A stretch of DNA of 64,000 bases from Trueperaceae bacterium (GCA_036381595.1 DASVCN010000009.1:1-64000), one strand, 5' to 3'; shown: positions 9,034 through 18,616, counted from the stretch's first letter. Translations and numbers: made by a program. Notes: generated by a model from the sequence alone, not told the origin.

Positions 9034-9973
9034 GAAGCCGATCGAGGACCTCGAGGCGAAGATCAGCGACATGCGCAGCTACGCTCAGGAGCAGCAGATC
9101 GACCTGAGCGACGAGATCAGGTTGCTGGAGGAGCGGCTCACCCGGTTGCGGGCCGAGACGTTCGACAACCTCAGCCGCTGGCAGAGGGTGCAGGTGGCGA
9201 GGGCGCCGGGGAGGCCGACCGGGCTCGACTACCTCGTCAGCGTGTTCAGCGACTTCCAGGAGCTGCACGGCGACCGGACACTGGGCGATGATCCGGCGCT
9301 GGTGGCCGGGCTGGCCCGGCTCGACGGCCAGTCGGTGGTGGTCCTGGCCCAGCAGAAGGGCCGCGACACGAAGGAGAACATCCACCGCAACTTCGGCATG
9401 GCGCACCCGAGCGGCTACCGCAAGGCGATGCGGATGTTCGACTTGGCCGATAAGTTCGCTCTGCCCGTGATCACCCTCATCGACACGCCCGGGGCGTATC
9501 CCGGCATAGCCGCTGAGGAGCAGGGCCAGGCGTGGGTAATCGCCGAGGCGATCCAGCGGATGAGTCGCCTGCGGGTGCCGGCCATCAGCGTCGTCATAGG
9601 CGAGGGGGGTTCGGGCGGAGCCCTCGCCATAGGCGTTGCCAACAGGGTCCTGATATTGGAGAACGCAATCTACTCGGTGATAAGTCCTGAGTCGTGCGCG
9701 GCGATCCTCTGGCGTGACGCCGCGGAGGCACCACGGGCAGCCGAGGCGCTCAAGCTCACCGCCCGCGACCTCTTGAAGCAGGGCGTCGTGGATAGGGTGA
9801 TCGAGGAGCCGGTAGGCGGCGCTCACAAGGATCCGGCGGGCGCCATGAAGCGCGTGGCCGCGGTGCTCCGCGAAGAGCTGGACGGCTTGCAGGAGATGCT
9901 CCCCGATCAGCTGGTCTGCGACCGCAGTGAGCGGTTCAGGAAGCTGGGGAGCTTCAAGGAACTGTCGTCCTGA
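9017..9973 (+). CDS. accA: Acetyl-CoA carboxylase carboxyltransferase alpha subunit
   Basis: Alpha subunit partner of AccD, 318 residues, the normal length. The N-terminal [14 protein letters not shown], then [34 protein letters not shown] and [15 protein letters not shown] are hallmark blocks. The ATG at 9017 lies inside the end of accD and is preceded by AAGGAGG, giving a 17-nt overlap. An in-frame ATG at 8984 lacks a ribosome site and would add residues outside the family alignment. Confidence 0.97.
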   Translation: MALPFEKPIEDLEAKISDMRSYAQEQQIDLSDEIRLLEERLTRLRAETFDNLSRWQRVQVARAPGRPTGLDYLVSVFSDFQELHGDRTLGDDPALVAGLARLDGQSVVVLAQQKGRDTKENIHRNFGMAHPSGYRKAMRMFDLADKFALPVITLIDTPGAYPGIAAEEQGQAWVIAEAIQRMSRLRVPAISVVIGEGGSGGALAIGVANRVLILENAIYSVISPESCAAILWRDAAEAPRAAEALKLTARDLLKQGVVDRVIEEPVGGAHKDPAGAMKRVAAVLREELDGLQEMLPDQLVCDRSERFRKLGSFKELSS

Positions 9974-9985
9974 GGGCGCAGCTGG

Positions 9986-10645
9986 TCAGCCTGCCGCCAC
10001 TCGGAGCTCGGCGAGGTTGCGGGCGATGCTCCCCTGCTCGTTGAAGATCGCGCTGCCCGCGACCAGAATCTGAGCCCCGGCTTCCACGGCGCCGGCGGCG
10101 GTCGATCCGTTCATGCCGCCGTCCACTTCGATCGTGCAGGCCGGGTTGAGTTCATCGCGCCACTCCGCGAGCTTCGCCAGGCGGCCCAGGGCTCCCCGGA
10201 TGAAACTCTGACCACCGAAGCCCGGGTTGACGCTCATGACGAGCGCCAGGTCGAGGTCGGGCAGCGCCTCGCCAAGCACCTCCAGCGGCGTGAGGGGGTT
10301 GACCGCGAGGCCGGCGCCAGCACCCGCATCGTGGATCATCTGCAGAGCCCGGTGGACGTGGGGCGTAGCTTCGGCATGAACGGTGATGTTGGTCGCTCCG
10401 GCAGCAGCGAACGCGTCGATGTAGCGCTCGGGCTCGACGATCATCAGGTGCACGTCGAGTGGCAGCTCGGTCGAGCGGCGGCAGGCCTCGACGATGAGCG
10501 GTCCGATGGTGATGTTGGGGACGAACCGACCGTCCATGACGTCGACGTGGATGAGATCGGCGCCGGCCGCCTCGGCCTCGCGTATCTGTTCGCCCAAGCG
10601 GGAGAAGTCGCAGGAGAGGATGGAGGGGGCGATCTTCACCGGCAC
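9986..10645 (-). CDS. rpe: Ribulose-phosphate 3-epimerase
   Basis: Interconverts ribulose-5-phosphate and xylulose-5-phosphate in the pentose phosphate pathway. The 219-residue TIM barrel shows IAPSILSCDFSRLGEQI, HVDVMDGRFVPNITIGP (metal-binding His and Asp), MSVNPGFGGQSFI and EVDGGMNGSTA. GTG start at 10645, directly behind a well-formed promoter, so the message should be leaderless. Convergent with accA, 12 nt apart. Confidence 0.96.
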   Translation of the reverse strand: MPVKIAPSILSCDFSRLGEQIREAEAAGADLIHVDVMDGRFVPNITIGPLIVEACRRSTELPLDVHLMIVEPERYIDAFAAAGATNITVHAEATPHVHRALQMIHDAGAGAGLAVNPLTPLEVLGEALPDLDLALVMSVNPGFGGQSFIRGALGRLAKLAEWRDELNPACTIEVDGGMNGSTAAGAVEAGAQILVAGSAIFNEQGSIARNLAELRVAAG

Positions 10646-10650
10646 GGCTG

Positions 10651-10679
10651 AGTATACGGGCTGTCGGACGACCGGTGAA
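10651..10679 (-). promoter_or_regulatory. Leaderless promoter of rpe
   Basis: Minus-strand TTCACC (10674-10679), 17-bp spacer, TATACT (10651-10656), then 5 nt to the GTG start at 10645. Confidence 0.7.
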
Positions 10680-10801
10680 CTGCGCGAGGGAGGCCGGGGC
10701 CGAGGAGCGTCGTTGCGAAGCGGGCTCTAACCGAGCGCAATCCGGGCGATAGCGGAACGGCCGGCTCGGTGAGCCGGCCGCCACGACGTTGCCAGCCGCT
10801 G

Positions 10802-12118
10802 CTAGGCTACCGCCGTCACCGCGTCCAAAGCCTTCGCGAAGGCGCGCTCCATCTTCTGGAGGCCCTCTTCGAGTTCGCTGTCGCTCAGGTTGATGGGGGG
10901 CAGAAGCCGGATCACGTTCCCGTAGGTTCCCGTGGGCAACAGGATGAGCCCATCCTCGCGAGCTTCAGCGGCGATGGCTTCGACCGCTTCCTTGTTGGGC
11001 GCTTTCTCCTCGCCCTGCACGAGTTCGATGCCGATCATCGCTCCGGGACCCCGGACGTCGCCGATCTGGCTCCAGCGGCGCTGCCAGTCGCGGAACCTCG
11101 CGGTCGCCTTCCGGCCGATCTCTGCCGAGCGGGCCAGCAGGTCTTCGTTCTCGATCACCTCGAGGGTGGCGAGCGCCGCAGCGCAGCTGGTCGGGTTGCC
11201 GCCGAACGTAGAGCCAAGCATCCCGGGCTTGATTTCGTCCATGATCTCCGCCTTGCCTACGACGGCCGAGAGCGGGAACCCGGAGGAGAGGGCTTTCGCG
11301 GTGGTGACGAGGTCGGGCTCGAGCCCGTAGTGGTCGACAGCCCACCACCTTCCGGTACGACCGATACCGGCCTGGACTTCGTCGTCGATCCAGAGCGCGC
11401 CGATCTTGCTGGCGTAGTCACGGAGGCCACTCAGGAAGCTGCGCGGCGCAGGGATGAAGCCGCCCTCGCCGGCGACCGGTTCGATGAGGAAGGCTGCTAC
11501 CTCACTCTCGCCGACGGTGGTCGAAACCATGTCGATGAGCAGTTCGAGGGCCCGCCGGCCGGTTTCCTCCTCGTCCGCGGCGCCCCACGGATTGCGGTAG
11601 GCGTACGGGTAGGGCGCGCGGTAGATCTCGGCGGCGCGCGGGGCGAAGCCCGCCTTGTACGGTTCGGCCTTCCCGGTGAGCGAGAGCGCCATGTGAGTGC
11701 GGCCGTGGAAGGCGTGGGTGAAGGCTACGATGCCCGGGCGGCCGGTGTAGGCGCGAGCGATCTTGACGGCGTTCTCCACCGCCTCGGCGCCGGAGTTCAC
11801 CAGGAAGGTCTTCTTCGGGGTGTTGCCCGGCGCTATCTGGTTCAACTTCTCGGCCAGTTGGATATAGGTCTCGTTCATCGCTACCGCGAAGCAGAGGTGC
11901 TGGAACGTCTCCGACTGCTTCCGCACGGCCTCGAGCACTCGTGGATGGGAGTGGCCGAGGTTCATGACCGCGATCCCCGCCGACCAGTCGAGGTACTTCT
12001 TGCCGTCCGCGTCCCAGACGTAGGAGCCCTCTGCCCGTTCGGGATAGAACGGGTGGACGCTGTACGCGGCCGGCGCTACCGCCTTGGCGCGACGCTGCGC
12101 TAGTTCCTGGTTGCTCAT
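10802..12118 (-). CDS. gabT: Class III aminotransferase (4-aminobutyrate type)
   Basis: PLP-dependent class III aminotransferase, 438 residues. DDEVQAGIGRTGRWW holds the ring-stacking Asp (D246) and TTAKALSSGFPLSAVVG the PLP lysine (K275). GAEAVENAVKIAR binds the cofactor phosphate. The family includes GABA, ornithine and lysine-type enzymes. The overall pattern fits 4-aminobutyrate/omega-aminotransferases best, but substrate cannot be fixed from sequence alone. ATG start behind AGGAGG, so this is a leadered gene. It stands alone. Confidence 0.85.
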   Translation of the reverse strand: MSNQELAQRRAKAVAPAAYSVHPFYPERAEGSYVWDADGKKYLDWSAGIAVMNLGHSHPRVLEAVRKQSETFQHLCFAVAMNETYIQLAEKLNQIAPGNTPKKTFLVNSGAEAVENAVKIARAYTGRPGIVAFTHAFHGRTHMALSLTGKAEPYKAGFAPRAAEIYRAPYPYAYRNPWGAADEEETGRRALELLIDMVSTTVGESEVAAFLIEPVAGEGGFIPAPRSFLSGLRDYASKIGALWIDDEVQAGIGRTGRWWAVDHYGLEPDLVTTAKALSSGFPLSAVVGKAEIMDEIKPGMLGSTFGGNPTSCAAALATLEVIENEDLLARSAEIGRKATARFRDWQRRWSQIGDVRGPGAMIGIELVQGEEKAPNKEAVEAIAAEAREDGLILLPTGTYGNVIRLLPPINLSDSELEEGLQKMERAFAKALDAVTAVA

Positions 12119-12253
12119 CTTCGCCTCCTACGCTGCCCCTGCCTGTAATTCGAAGCATATCACGGACCCTCGCCTACGATTGGCAGGAGAAATCACGCCA
12201 GAGCCTGCAAAACGTAGGCCGGGGCGGCCGGTACTCGATCGGCGTCGGACCGG

Positions 12254-12259
12254 TAGCAT
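12254..12259 (+). promoter_or_regulatory. Leaderless -10 box for the rsmJ-like gene
   Basis: TAGCAT ends 5 nt before the ATG at 12265. Confidence 0.5.
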
Positions 12260-12264
12260 TAGCC

Positions 12265-13020
12265 ATGCGCGTCGTAGTCGGGGCCCAGGAAGGCGGGAAC
12301 GAAGAGGTCGCCCGTGAGTTGGCGGAACGGCTCGGTCTGGAACTGGTGCCTGACGACGAAGCCCCGGCGGAGGCGCTCGTACTGGCTTGCACCCGCTCGG
12401 GACTGCTGTTGCGGGAAACCGGGCCCCGAGCGGCCGGCCCTCTGCGGGTCGCCTTCCGCAGCGGGCGCGGCCCGGCCCTGCTGAGCCGTGCCACCCTCGC
12501 CGGCCGCCGGGAGGTCGAGACGATCATCGACGCCACCGCTGGCCTCGGGGCAGACGCTTTCGCGATGGCCGAAGCCGGAGCCAGAGTCGACCTGATCGAA
12601 CGCTCACCGGTGGTCGCTGCACTCCTCGCCGACGGCCTCGAGCGAGCGACTCGCGACCCGGCGCTGGCCCCCACCGCCCGACGGATGACGCTGCACGTGG
12701 GCGAGGCGTCCCGGCTGCTGCCCAGGCTGGCGCCCGCTCACGTCGTCCACCTCGACCCGATGTACCCGACGAGCGGGCGGGAGGGCGGCAAGGCCAAGGA
12801 GATGCGGATACTCAGGCGACTCCTGGGCGACGACCTCGACGCGCCCGAGCTGCTAGCGCTGGCAAGGAGCTCGGCGACGAAACGGGTGGTCGTCAAGCGG
12901 CCGCTCAAGGCGCCACCGCTTGCGGGCGAGGAACCGTCGGGCAGCCTGCGGGGCAAGACGGTCCGCTACGACCTCTACGCCCCCGCTGCGAAATCTTCAA
13001 CTGGTGCGCAGCGTGACTGA
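12265..13020 (+). CDS. rsmJ: RsmJ-like SAM-dependent rRNA methyltransferase
   Basis: The 251-residue product has the SAM motif DATAGLGADAFAMA at 89-102, the acidic IERSP after strand 2, and the amino-methylation motif HLDPMYP at 163-168. This combination matches the RsmJ (YhiQ) family, which makes m2G1516 in 16S rRNA. The N-terminal ~80 residues are the family-specific part and are less conserved to the eye. The start is supported by the -10 box just upstream. Confidence 0.8.
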   Translation: MRVVVGAQEGGNEEVARELAERLGLELVPDDEAPAEALVLACTRSGLLLRETGPRAAGPLRVAFRSGRGPALLSRATLAGRREVETIIDATAGLGADAFAMAEAGARVDLIERSPVVAALLADGLERATRDPALAPTARRMTLHVGEASRLLPRLAPAHVVHLDPMYPTSGREGGKAKEMRILRRLLGDDLDAPELLALARSSATKRVVVKRPLKAPPLAGEEPSGSLRGKTVRYDLYAPAAKSSTGAQRD

Positions 13021-13203
13021 GGTTACAAGCGAAGGAGGCAGAGCGTGCCGAGCCGACCTTCTGACGGCGACCCGCCGGTCACCACGAACGTTGGCCTGGA
13101 ACGGTCGGGCGGCGTGCTACTGCGAGATGCTACCGGGAGTAGTGCAAGCGAAGTCGACCGGGCAGCAGGCGATGCGGTCGCCTGGCGGACTGGAAGGGAT
13201 GAG

Positions 13204-14049
13204 ATGAGCGCGACCAACGTCGAGACCATAGCCGTGATCGGCGCCGGCACCATGGGCGGAGGCATAGCTTCGGTCTGCCTGTCGGCAGGCTTCGAGGTGC
13301 GCCTGTTCGATCCGAACCGTCAGGCTCTCGACCTGGCGGGGAAGAGGATCGCCAAGCGACTCGAATCGGACGAGTCTGCCGGCTCCGCTGAGAACCTCGA
13401 CGTGCACTACCAGCTGGAGGGTGCGGTCGAGGGTTGCGACCTGGTGATAGAGGCCGTTCCCGAGAAACTCGACCTGAAACGCGAGGTGTTCGGGCGCTGC
13501 GATTCGGTGGCCCCACCTCACGCCATCCTTGCCACCAACACCAGCGAGCTGTCGGTGACGGCGATAGCAGGAGCGACGAAGCGGCCGGCCCAGGTAGTGG
13601 GCATGCACTGGTTCAACCCACCGGAGCGGATGCGCCTCATCGAGATGGTCCGGGCAGTTCAGACCTCGAAACAGACGGTCCAGACGGTCATGGCCGTAGC
13701 CGAGCGCTGCGGGAAGACGACCGTGCTGGTGAAGGACCGGCAGGGGTTCGTGACCACCAGGGCGCTGGCGGCGCTCCTGACCGAAGCGATGCGGATGCTG
13801 GAGGAGGGAGTGGCCACCAAGTCCGATATCGACACGGCAATCAAGCTGGGTCTCAACCATCCCATGGGGCCACTCGAGTTGGCCGATTACGTGGGCCTGG
13901 ACACGATGCTCTTCATTGGCGAATCGATGACCGAGGCGCTCGGCGAGCGCTTCCGGCCACCGCAGACGCTCCGGAAGATGGTAGAGGCCGGACGACTGGG
14001 CCGCAAGAGCGGAGCCGGGTTCTACGACTACGGCAAGAGGCGGGACTGA
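13204..14049 (+). CDS. 3-hydroxyacyl-CoA dehydrogenase family protein
   Basis: NAD-dependent L-3-hydroxyacyl-CoA or 3-hydroxybutyryl-CoA dehydrogenase, 281 residues. The Rossmann motif is G13-A-G15-T-M-G18. The catalytic His is H135 in MHWFNPP, with the paired Glu at 147. The C-terminal domain includes LNHPMGPLELADYVGLD and the closing KSGAGFYDY block. The ATG at 13204 has GGAAGG 6 nt upstream and gives the normal family length. An in-frame GTG at 13045 has an equally good AAGGAGG and would add 53 residues of unconserved sequence. No other fatty-acid oxidation genes are adjacent. Confidence 0.9.
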   Translation: MSATNVETIAVIGAGTMGGGIASVCLSAGFEVRLFDPNRQALDLAGKRIAKRLESDESAGSAENLDVHYQLEGAVEGCDLVIEAVPEKLDLKREVFGRCDSVAPPHAILATNTSELSVTAIAGATKRPAQVVGMHWFNPPERMRLIEMVRAVQTSKQTVQTVMAVAERCGKTTVLVKDRQGFVTTRALAALLTEAMRMLEEGVATKSDIDTAIKLGLNHPMGPLELADYVGLDTMLFIGESMTEALGERFRPPQTLRKMVEAGRLGRKSGAGFYDYGKRRD

Positions 14050-14056
14050 ATGGAGA

Positions 14057-14077
14057 AGCCTCCCCGAGAGGGAGGCT
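14057..14077. terminator. Bidirectional hairpin between 3-hydroxyacyl-CoA dehydrogenase and tRNA-Gln
   Basis: AGCCTCCC, loop CGAGA, GGGAGGCT. It sits between a plus-strand gene end and the 3' end of a minus-strand tRNA and could stop both transcripts. No U tract on either side. Confidence 0.5.
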
Positions 14078-14080
14078 CCG

Positions 14081-14154
14081 TGGCTGGCCCACAGGGATTC
14101 GAACCCCGACCGTCCGGACCAAAACCGGATGTCCTGCCATTAGACGATGGGCCA
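14081..14154 (-). tRNA. tRNA-Gln (anticodon TTG)
   Basis: A 74-nt cloverleaf on the minus strand, read from the sequence. Acceptor stem TGGCCCA pairs with TGGGCCA, the anticodon loop is TTTTGGT (anticodon TTG, reading CAA), and the T arm is GGTTCGAATCC. The 3' CCA is encoded. It follows the CTG isoacceptor by 53 nt on the same strand, probably in one transcript. Confidence 0.95.
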
Positions 14155-14207
14155 TCGAACCGCGGACGCTAGTGGAGTCGCCTCCCTCTCGTCCGCGGTG
14201 CGCTCGT

Positions 14208-14281
14208 TGGCTGGCCCACAGGGATTCGAACCCCGACCGACCGGACCAGAACCGGTTGTCCTGCCATTAGACGATGGGCCA
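14208..14281 (-). tRNA. tRNA-Gln (anticodon CTG)
   Basis: A 74-nt cloverleaf nearly identical to the neighbouring tRNA-Gln. The anticodon loop is TTCTGGT (anticodon CTG, reading CAG), with compensatory changes in the anticodon stem. CCA is encoded. It is first in the tandem pair and directly follows a good promoter. Confidence 0.95.
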
Positions 14282-14295
14282 ACAAAGCGACGACC

Positions 14296-14325
14296 AGTGT
14301 ATGGGGCTTCGGGAGGGCCCGTCAA
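14296..14325 (-). promoter_or_regulatory. Promoter of the tRNA-Gln pair
   Basis: Minus-strand TTGACG (14320-14325), 18-bp spacer, TACACT (14296-14301), then 14 nt to the first tRNA base. Confidence 0.75.
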
Positions 14326-14510
14326 GGGCGAGTGAGACGGCTTTCGTGCTCGCGAGCGGGACGCCCCGTATGACCGCCAGCGCCTCGACTTCGCCGGGCA
14401 CGCTACCCGGCCGCGACATCGAGCCTGCCATCGCTCGTCGGTCGCCGGAACCCGGGCCGTACGGGCACCGCGAACGTCTGCGACGACTGGCGTGCCGGAA
14501 TCTGCTGCGA
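14326..14510. other. Intergenic stretch between tRNA promoters
   Basis: Part of the 272-bp gap between tRNA-Gln and tRNA-Ser. I see no credible gene here, only the two outward-facing promoters at its edges. Confidence 0.5.
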
Positions 14511-14516
14511 TATACT
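14511..14516 (+). promoter_or_regulatory. -10 box of tRNA-Ser
   Basis: TATACT 37 nt before the mature tRNA 5' end. The -35 is unclear. Confidence 0.5.
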
Positions 14517-14553
14517 TCCTTCCGCTGTCGCGCCTGGAAGCCGGCAGTATCGA

Positions 14554-14643
<90 letters not shown>

Positions 14644-14733
14644 AGAGAAGAAGAACGTGCAGGCGTCGCGAAAGCGGCGCCTCAACTGTGAGGCACATGC
14701 GGGGTAGCATCGGGGTCGAGTCCAGGAGGCATC

Positions 14734-15363
14734 ATGGAGCAAGTACGCGTCATCGACCACCCGCTCGTGCAGCACAAACTGTCGATCCTCCGCGACCGTG
14801 ACACCGCCGTTCGCGACTTCCGGGCCCTGTGCACCGAGGTGAGCATGCTCATGGCCTACGAGGCGATGCGCGACCTGCCGCTCGACGATGCGGTCGTTCA
14901 GACGCCTGTCGCCCCCGCCCAGGTGAAGCGGCTGACCGGGAAGAAGCTGGCCCTGGTAGCGATACTGCGAGCAGGTTTGGTGATGGTCGACGGGCTCCTG
15001 ACCCTTGTGCCCAGCGCCCGCGTTGGGCACATCGGGCTCTACCGCGACCCCGAGACGCTGAAGCCGGTCGAGTACTACGAGAAGCTGCCGTCGGACATCG
15101 ACGAGCGGGATGTGTTCCTGCTCGACCCGATGCTCGCGACGGGTGGCTCCGCGGCCGCCGCCATCACCATCCTGAAGAACCTCGGCGCGCGCCGGATCCG
15201 GCTTCTCTGCATCCTCGGCGCACCCGAAGGGATCGCCGCCGTCCACGGCGAGCACCCCGACGTAGAGATCATCCTCGCGGCCAGGGACGAGCGCCTCAAC
15301 GACCATGGCTATATCGTTCCCGGCCTCGGTGACGCCGGAGACCGGATCTACGGGACCCGCTAA
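14734..15363 (+). CDS. upp: Uracil phosphoribosyltransferase
   Basis: Pyrimidine salvage enzyme converting uracil and PRPP to UMP. The 209-residue product matches the family along its length: [16 protein letters not shown] at the N-terminus, [33 protein letters not shown], the PRPP loop [15 protein letters not shown], and the C-terminal [19 protein letters not shown] start with AGGAGG upstream. A TAGCAT at 14705-14710 may be its -10. Confidence 0.97.
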   Translation: MEQVRVIDHPLVQHKLSILRDRDTAVRDFRALCTEVSMLMAYEAMRDLPLDDAVVQTPVAPAQVKRLTGKKLALVAILRAGLVMVDGLLTLVPSARVGHIGLYRDPETLKPVEYYEKLPSDIDERDVFLLDPMLATGGSAAAAITILKNLGARRIRLLCILGAPEGIAAVHGEHPDVEIILAARDERLNDHGYIVPGLGDAGDRIYGTR

Positions 15364-15429
15364 CACCTGGACCTTCGGGATAGCCCGTGATGAGCGTCAT
15401 ATGTCGCATTTCCTGCTCATCGCCCTACG

Positions 15430-15435
15430 TAGAAT
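15430..15435 (+). promoter_or_regulatory. Leaderless -10 box for the WecA-like gene
   Basis: TAGAAT ends 7 nt before the GTG at 15443. Confidence 0.6.
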
Positions 15436-15442
15436 GTGAGTT

Positions 15443-16549
15443 GTGCCAGAGAACACCGTCGAGATCGCGCCACTCGTTTTCTGCTCCTTCGCCGTCGCCC
15501 TGGTCGTCGTCTCGTTGGCGGTTCCCTGGGTCCGTGATTTCGCCTTGCGCATAGGTGCCTTCCAGAACGGTGGCGCCAGCCACGGCGAGGGGAAGCGGAT
15601 CCACTCCGGCAACGTTCCCAACATCGGCGGGATCGCCATCTTCGGCGGCTTCCTCATCGCGCTCCTGGTGGGTAGCCTGGTGCGGCCGGCGCTGCTCGAT
15701 GCCTACCGGGTAGAACTGCTCGCCATCGTCCTCGGCGGCAGCCTGATGGTGCTGGTGGGCTTCATCGACGACATGTGGGAAGTTCCGCCGGCCATGCGCC
15801 TGGCCAGTCAGTTCCTGGCCGCCGGCGTACTCGTCGTCAACGGGGTGAAGATCGAGTTCGTGACCGACTACTTCGGCGCCGGGAAGTACCTGTTCATGCC
15901 CGACGTGGTGGCCGTCGCCATCACTCTTCTCTGGGTCGTCGGCTTCACCAACGCCTTCAACTTCATCGACGGCCTCGACGGTCTATCGTCGGGTATCGCC
16001 GCCATCTCCTCGCTCAGTCTGCTTGCGGTAGCACTCCAGTTCCCCGACCGGGGCGCAGCCATCCTGCTCCTCGCCTCGCTCGCGGGCGCGGCGCTGGGCT
16101 TCCTGCGTCACAACTTCAATCCAGCGAAGATAATCATGGGAGATTCCGGAGCGTACATGCTGGGCTACGTCCTCGCGGCGGTGAGCGTGCTGGGCGCTCT
16201 CAAGGTGACGGCCGCCGTTACCGTGGCGGCACCAATACTCATCCTCGCGGTGCCGGTACTCAACATCACCCAGGTGACCCTCCGCCGGCTCCGTCGGGGG
16301 GTGAGCCCATCGCTCGCCTCGAACGACCACCTCCACGATCTCATCCGCGAGCGCAGCGGTTCGCAGAGGGTCACCGTGATGGTTCTCTGGTTCGCCACCC
16401 TGGTCCTGGGGGCGCTGGGCATGATCCTCTCCAGCACGCCTCCGGCGATCATGTATCTGACCGTGGCAACTACCGTTCTGCTGATAGCCGGAGCCAGCCT
16501 GGTGCGACTCATCGAGGTGAGGCTCGAGCGTGAGGTAACCGGTACGTGA
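15443..16549 (+). CDS. Undecaprenyl-phosphate sugar-1-phosphate transferase (WecA/TagO/MraY family)
   Basis: A polytopic 368-residue membrane enzyme that would load a UDP-HexNAc onto undecaprenyl phosphate to begin a surface polysaccharide. The metal-binding aspartates appear in FIDDMWEVP and [12 protein letters not shown], and [12 protein letters not shown] and NDHLHDLI are also family signatures. About ten hydrophobic segments are visible. It overlaps wecB by 4 nt (GTGA), coupling it to a UDP-GlcNAc epimerase and suggesting a cell-envelope glycan role. GTG start, leaderless by promoter position. Confidence 0.9.
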   Translation: MPENTVEIAPLVFCSFAVALVVVSLAVPWVRDFALRIGAFQNGGASHGEGKRIHSGNVPNIGGIAIFGGFLIALLVGSLVRPALLDAYRVELLAIVLGGSLMVLVGFIDDMWEVPPAMRLASQFLAAGVLVVNGVKIEFVTDYFGAGKYLFMPDVVAVAITLLWVVGFTNAFNFIDGLDGLSSGIAAISSLSLLAVALQFPDRGAAILLLASLAGAALGFLRHNFNPAKIIMGDSGAYMLGYVLAAVSVLGALKVTAAVTVAAPILILAVPVLNITQVTLRRLRRGVSPSLASNDHLHDLIRERSGSQRVTVMVLWFATLVLGALGMILSSTPPAIMYLTVATTVLLIAGASLVRLIEVRLEREVTGT

Positions 16550-17667
16550 CGGTCAAGCGGGTGTGTGTCGCCTTCGGCACCCGACCAGAAGCGAACAAGA
16601 TGGCGCCGGTGGTTTTCGGGCTGCGCGAGCAGCCGGGCCTCGAACCTGTCGTGCTCGTCACCGGGCAGCATCGGGAGCAGCTCGATGGCAGTCTCAGGCT
16701 CTTCGGCCTGCAGCCCGCCGCCGATCTCGCGGTGATGACCAGCAGGCAGACCCTGCCCGAACTGATAGCCCGTATCGTGCCGCTGGCGGCCCAGAAACTG
16801 CGGGAGTTGCGTTGCGACTACGTGCTGGTGCACGGCGACACCCTCACAACCTTCGCCGTTGCGCTGGCGGCCTTCTACGAAGGTATCCCCGTGGCGCACG
16901 TCGAGGCGGGTCTGAGATCGTTCGACCTTGCCCAGCCGTTCCCCGAAGAGGCCAACCGCCGCCTCACCGACGTCCTCACCGACCTCGACCTGCCGCCCAC
17001 GCCGCTGGCAAGGCGGAATCTGCTGGCCGAGGGGAAGAGCGACGAGCGGATGGTCGTAACCGGCAACACCGCCGTCGATGCCGTCGAATTCGCCCGCTCC
17101 CGGGCCAGGCTCCCCGGGCATGTACCGTGCGACCGGCTGGTGGCGGTGACGATGCACCGGCGAGAGAACCTGCCGGTGATGAGGGATCTGGCGGGAGCGC
17201 TCGCCAACGTGGCCCGGGCCAACCCCGAGCTCACCTTCGTCTATCCGGTGCACCTCAATCCGGCCGTACGTGAAGCGGTTCGGCCACAGCTGTCGGGTCT
17301 CGACAACGTGATCCTGGACGACCCCTGGGACTACCTGTCGATGCTGGCCCTGCTCGACCGTTCAGAACTGGTGATAACCGACTCGGGCGGCATACAGGAG
17401 GAGGGGACGGCGCTGGGAGTCCCCGTGGTAGTGCTGCGGAACGTCACGGAGAGACCGGAAGGGGTCGATGCGGGCGCCCTCGTACTGGCCGGCAATGAGC
17501 CTCGCCGGGTGGAGGAGATCGTCTCAGCACTGCTGGCCGATCCGGAACGGCGCGACGCCATGCGCAAGCGCGAGAACCCGTACGGCGACGGGAGGGCCGG
17601 GAGCAGGATCGCAGCGGCGGTCGCTTGGCGCCTCGGCCTGGCAGACCGGCCGGCGGACTGGCGCTGA
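16546..17667 (+). CDS. wecB: UDP-N-acetylglucosamine 2-epimerase (non-hydrolysing)
   Basis: Interconverts UDP-GlcNAc and UDP-ManNAc. The 373-residue GT-B fold protein shows [13 protein letters not shown] at the N-terminus, [59 protein letters not shown] and [21 protein letters not shown]. Translationally coupled to the WecA-like transferase, so its product may feed a ManNAc-containing envelope polymer (inference). GTG start inside the upstream stop region. Confidence 0.95.
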   Translation: MTVKRVCVAFGTRPEANKMAPVVFGLREQPGLEPVVLVTGQHREQLDGSLRLFGLQPAADLAVMTSRQTLPELIARIVPLAAQKLRELRCDYVLVHGDTLTTFAVALAAFYEGIPVAHVEAGLRSFDLAQPFPEEANRRLTDVLTDLDLPPTPLARRNLLAEGKSDERMVVTGNTAVDAVEFARSRARLPGHVPCDRLVAVTMHRRENLPVMRDLAGALANVARANPELTFVYPVHLNPAVREAVRPQLSGLDNVILDDPWDYLSMLALLDRSELVITDSGGIQEEGTALGVPVVVLRNVTERPEGVDAGALVLAGNEPRRVEEIVSALLADPERRDAMRKRENPYGDGRAGSRIAAAVAWRLGLADRPADWR

Positions 17668-17739
17668 GGGCGACGAAACCCGAACCGCGGTTGAGGACCA
17701 GCGAAGGATAGAAGGAAGTTCGCCGTCGAGAGCCGGTGA

Positions 17740-17745
17740 TAGAAT
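17740..17745 (+). promoter_or_regulatory. Leaderless -10 box for folP
   Basis: TAGAAT ends 7 nt before the GTG at 17753. Confidence 0.6.
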
Positions 17746-17752
17746 CTGCGCC

Positions 17753-18616
17753 GTGACCGAGCATCGGCTCAGCTCCCGCCGTCCCCTGCCAGCCTCGCTG
17801 CAGGAGGGGGAGCGGCACGTGAGGACCTGGCCCGGCACCGCGGTCATGGGCATCCTCAACGTCACGCCCGACAGCTTCTCGGACGGCGGCGCCTACGCCG
17901 ATCATCAGGCGGCCATCGAGAGGGGCGTCGCGATGGCCGAGCAGGGGGCGCTCTTCGTCGATGTGGGCGGCGAGTCGACCCGGCCGGGGGCAGAACCGGT
18001 CACACCCGAGGTCGAGGCCGAGAGGGTCGTGCCCGTAGTGGAGGCCTTGGCGCAGAAGACCGAGGCGATCATCAGCATCGACACCTGCAAGGCCGAGGTA
18101 GCCCGGTGCGCTCTGGAAGCTGGCGCTCACCTCGTCAACGATGTGACTGGCCTGCGGAACCCGTGGCTGGTCGAGCTCTGCGCCGAGTTCGGCGTACCGG
18201 CCGTGATAATGCACATGCAGGGTGAACCGCGGACGATGCAGCGGCAACCGCACTACGACGACGTGGTCGTCGAGGTCGGTGGCTTCCTGACCGAGGCTGC
18301 GGAGCGGGCCCTGCAGGCGGGCCTGCCGGACCTGTTCATCGACCCCGGCATCGGTTTCGGCAAGACGCCGGAACACAACCTGGAGCTGCTGCGAGCCCTA
18401 CCCCTCCTGATGGCGCAGGGCATGAAGGTTCTGGTGGGCGGCTCCCGCAAGAGCACCATCGAGTACCTGGCCGGCCCCAGCCGTCCGGCCGACAGGGATC
18501 CCGGCTCTATCGCCCTCCACCTCCACGCCGCGAGCTGCGGAGCCGCCGTAGTGAGGGTTCACGATGTCGCCGGACATGTCCAGGCGCTGGCGGTATGGGA
18601 GCGTCTGCGTGAGTGA
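17753..18616 (+). CDS. folP: Dihydropteroate synthase
   Basis: Condenses p-aminobenzoate with hydroxymethyl-dihydropterin pyrophosphate in folate synthesis; the classical sulfonamide target. MGILNVTPDSFSDGG, DVGGESTRPGA, ISIDTCKAEVA, LVNDVTGL, HMQGEPRTMQ, DPGIGFGKTPEHN and GGSRKSTI are all present. Starting at GTG 17753 gives 287 residues, the normal size, and places the start right behind a -10 box; the frame is open for about 95 further codons upstream, which I treat as read-through into wecB. First gene of a folP-folB-folK run. Confidence 0.95.
   Translation: MTEHRLSSRRPLPASLQEGERHVRTWPGTAVMGILNVTPDSFSDGGAYADHQAAIERGVAMAEQGALFVDVGGESTRPGAEPVTPEVEAERVVPVVEALAQKTEAIISIDTCKAEVARCALEAGAHLVNDVTGLRNPWLVELCAEFGVPAVIMHMQGEPRTMQRQPHYDDVVVEVGGFLTEAAERALQAGLPDLFIDPGIGFGKTPEHNLELLRALPLLMAQGMKVLVGGSRKSTIEYLAGPSRPADRDPGSIALHLHAASCGAAVVRVHDVAGHVQALAVWERLRE

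Noticed and set aside
10769-12103. Long plus-strand open frame of about 440 codons opposite the class III aminotransferase
   Set aside because: Antisense open frames are expected in GC-rich genes. Its translation is Gly/Arg/Val-rich without any family pattern, while the minus strand has full aminotransferase motifs. Many similar shadows throughout the window were dropped for the same reason.
17468-17752. Upstream in-frame extension of FolP by 95 codons
   Set aside because: It overlaps wecB in another frame, has Arg/Ser-rich shadow composition, and runs through the -10 box that fits a start at 17753.
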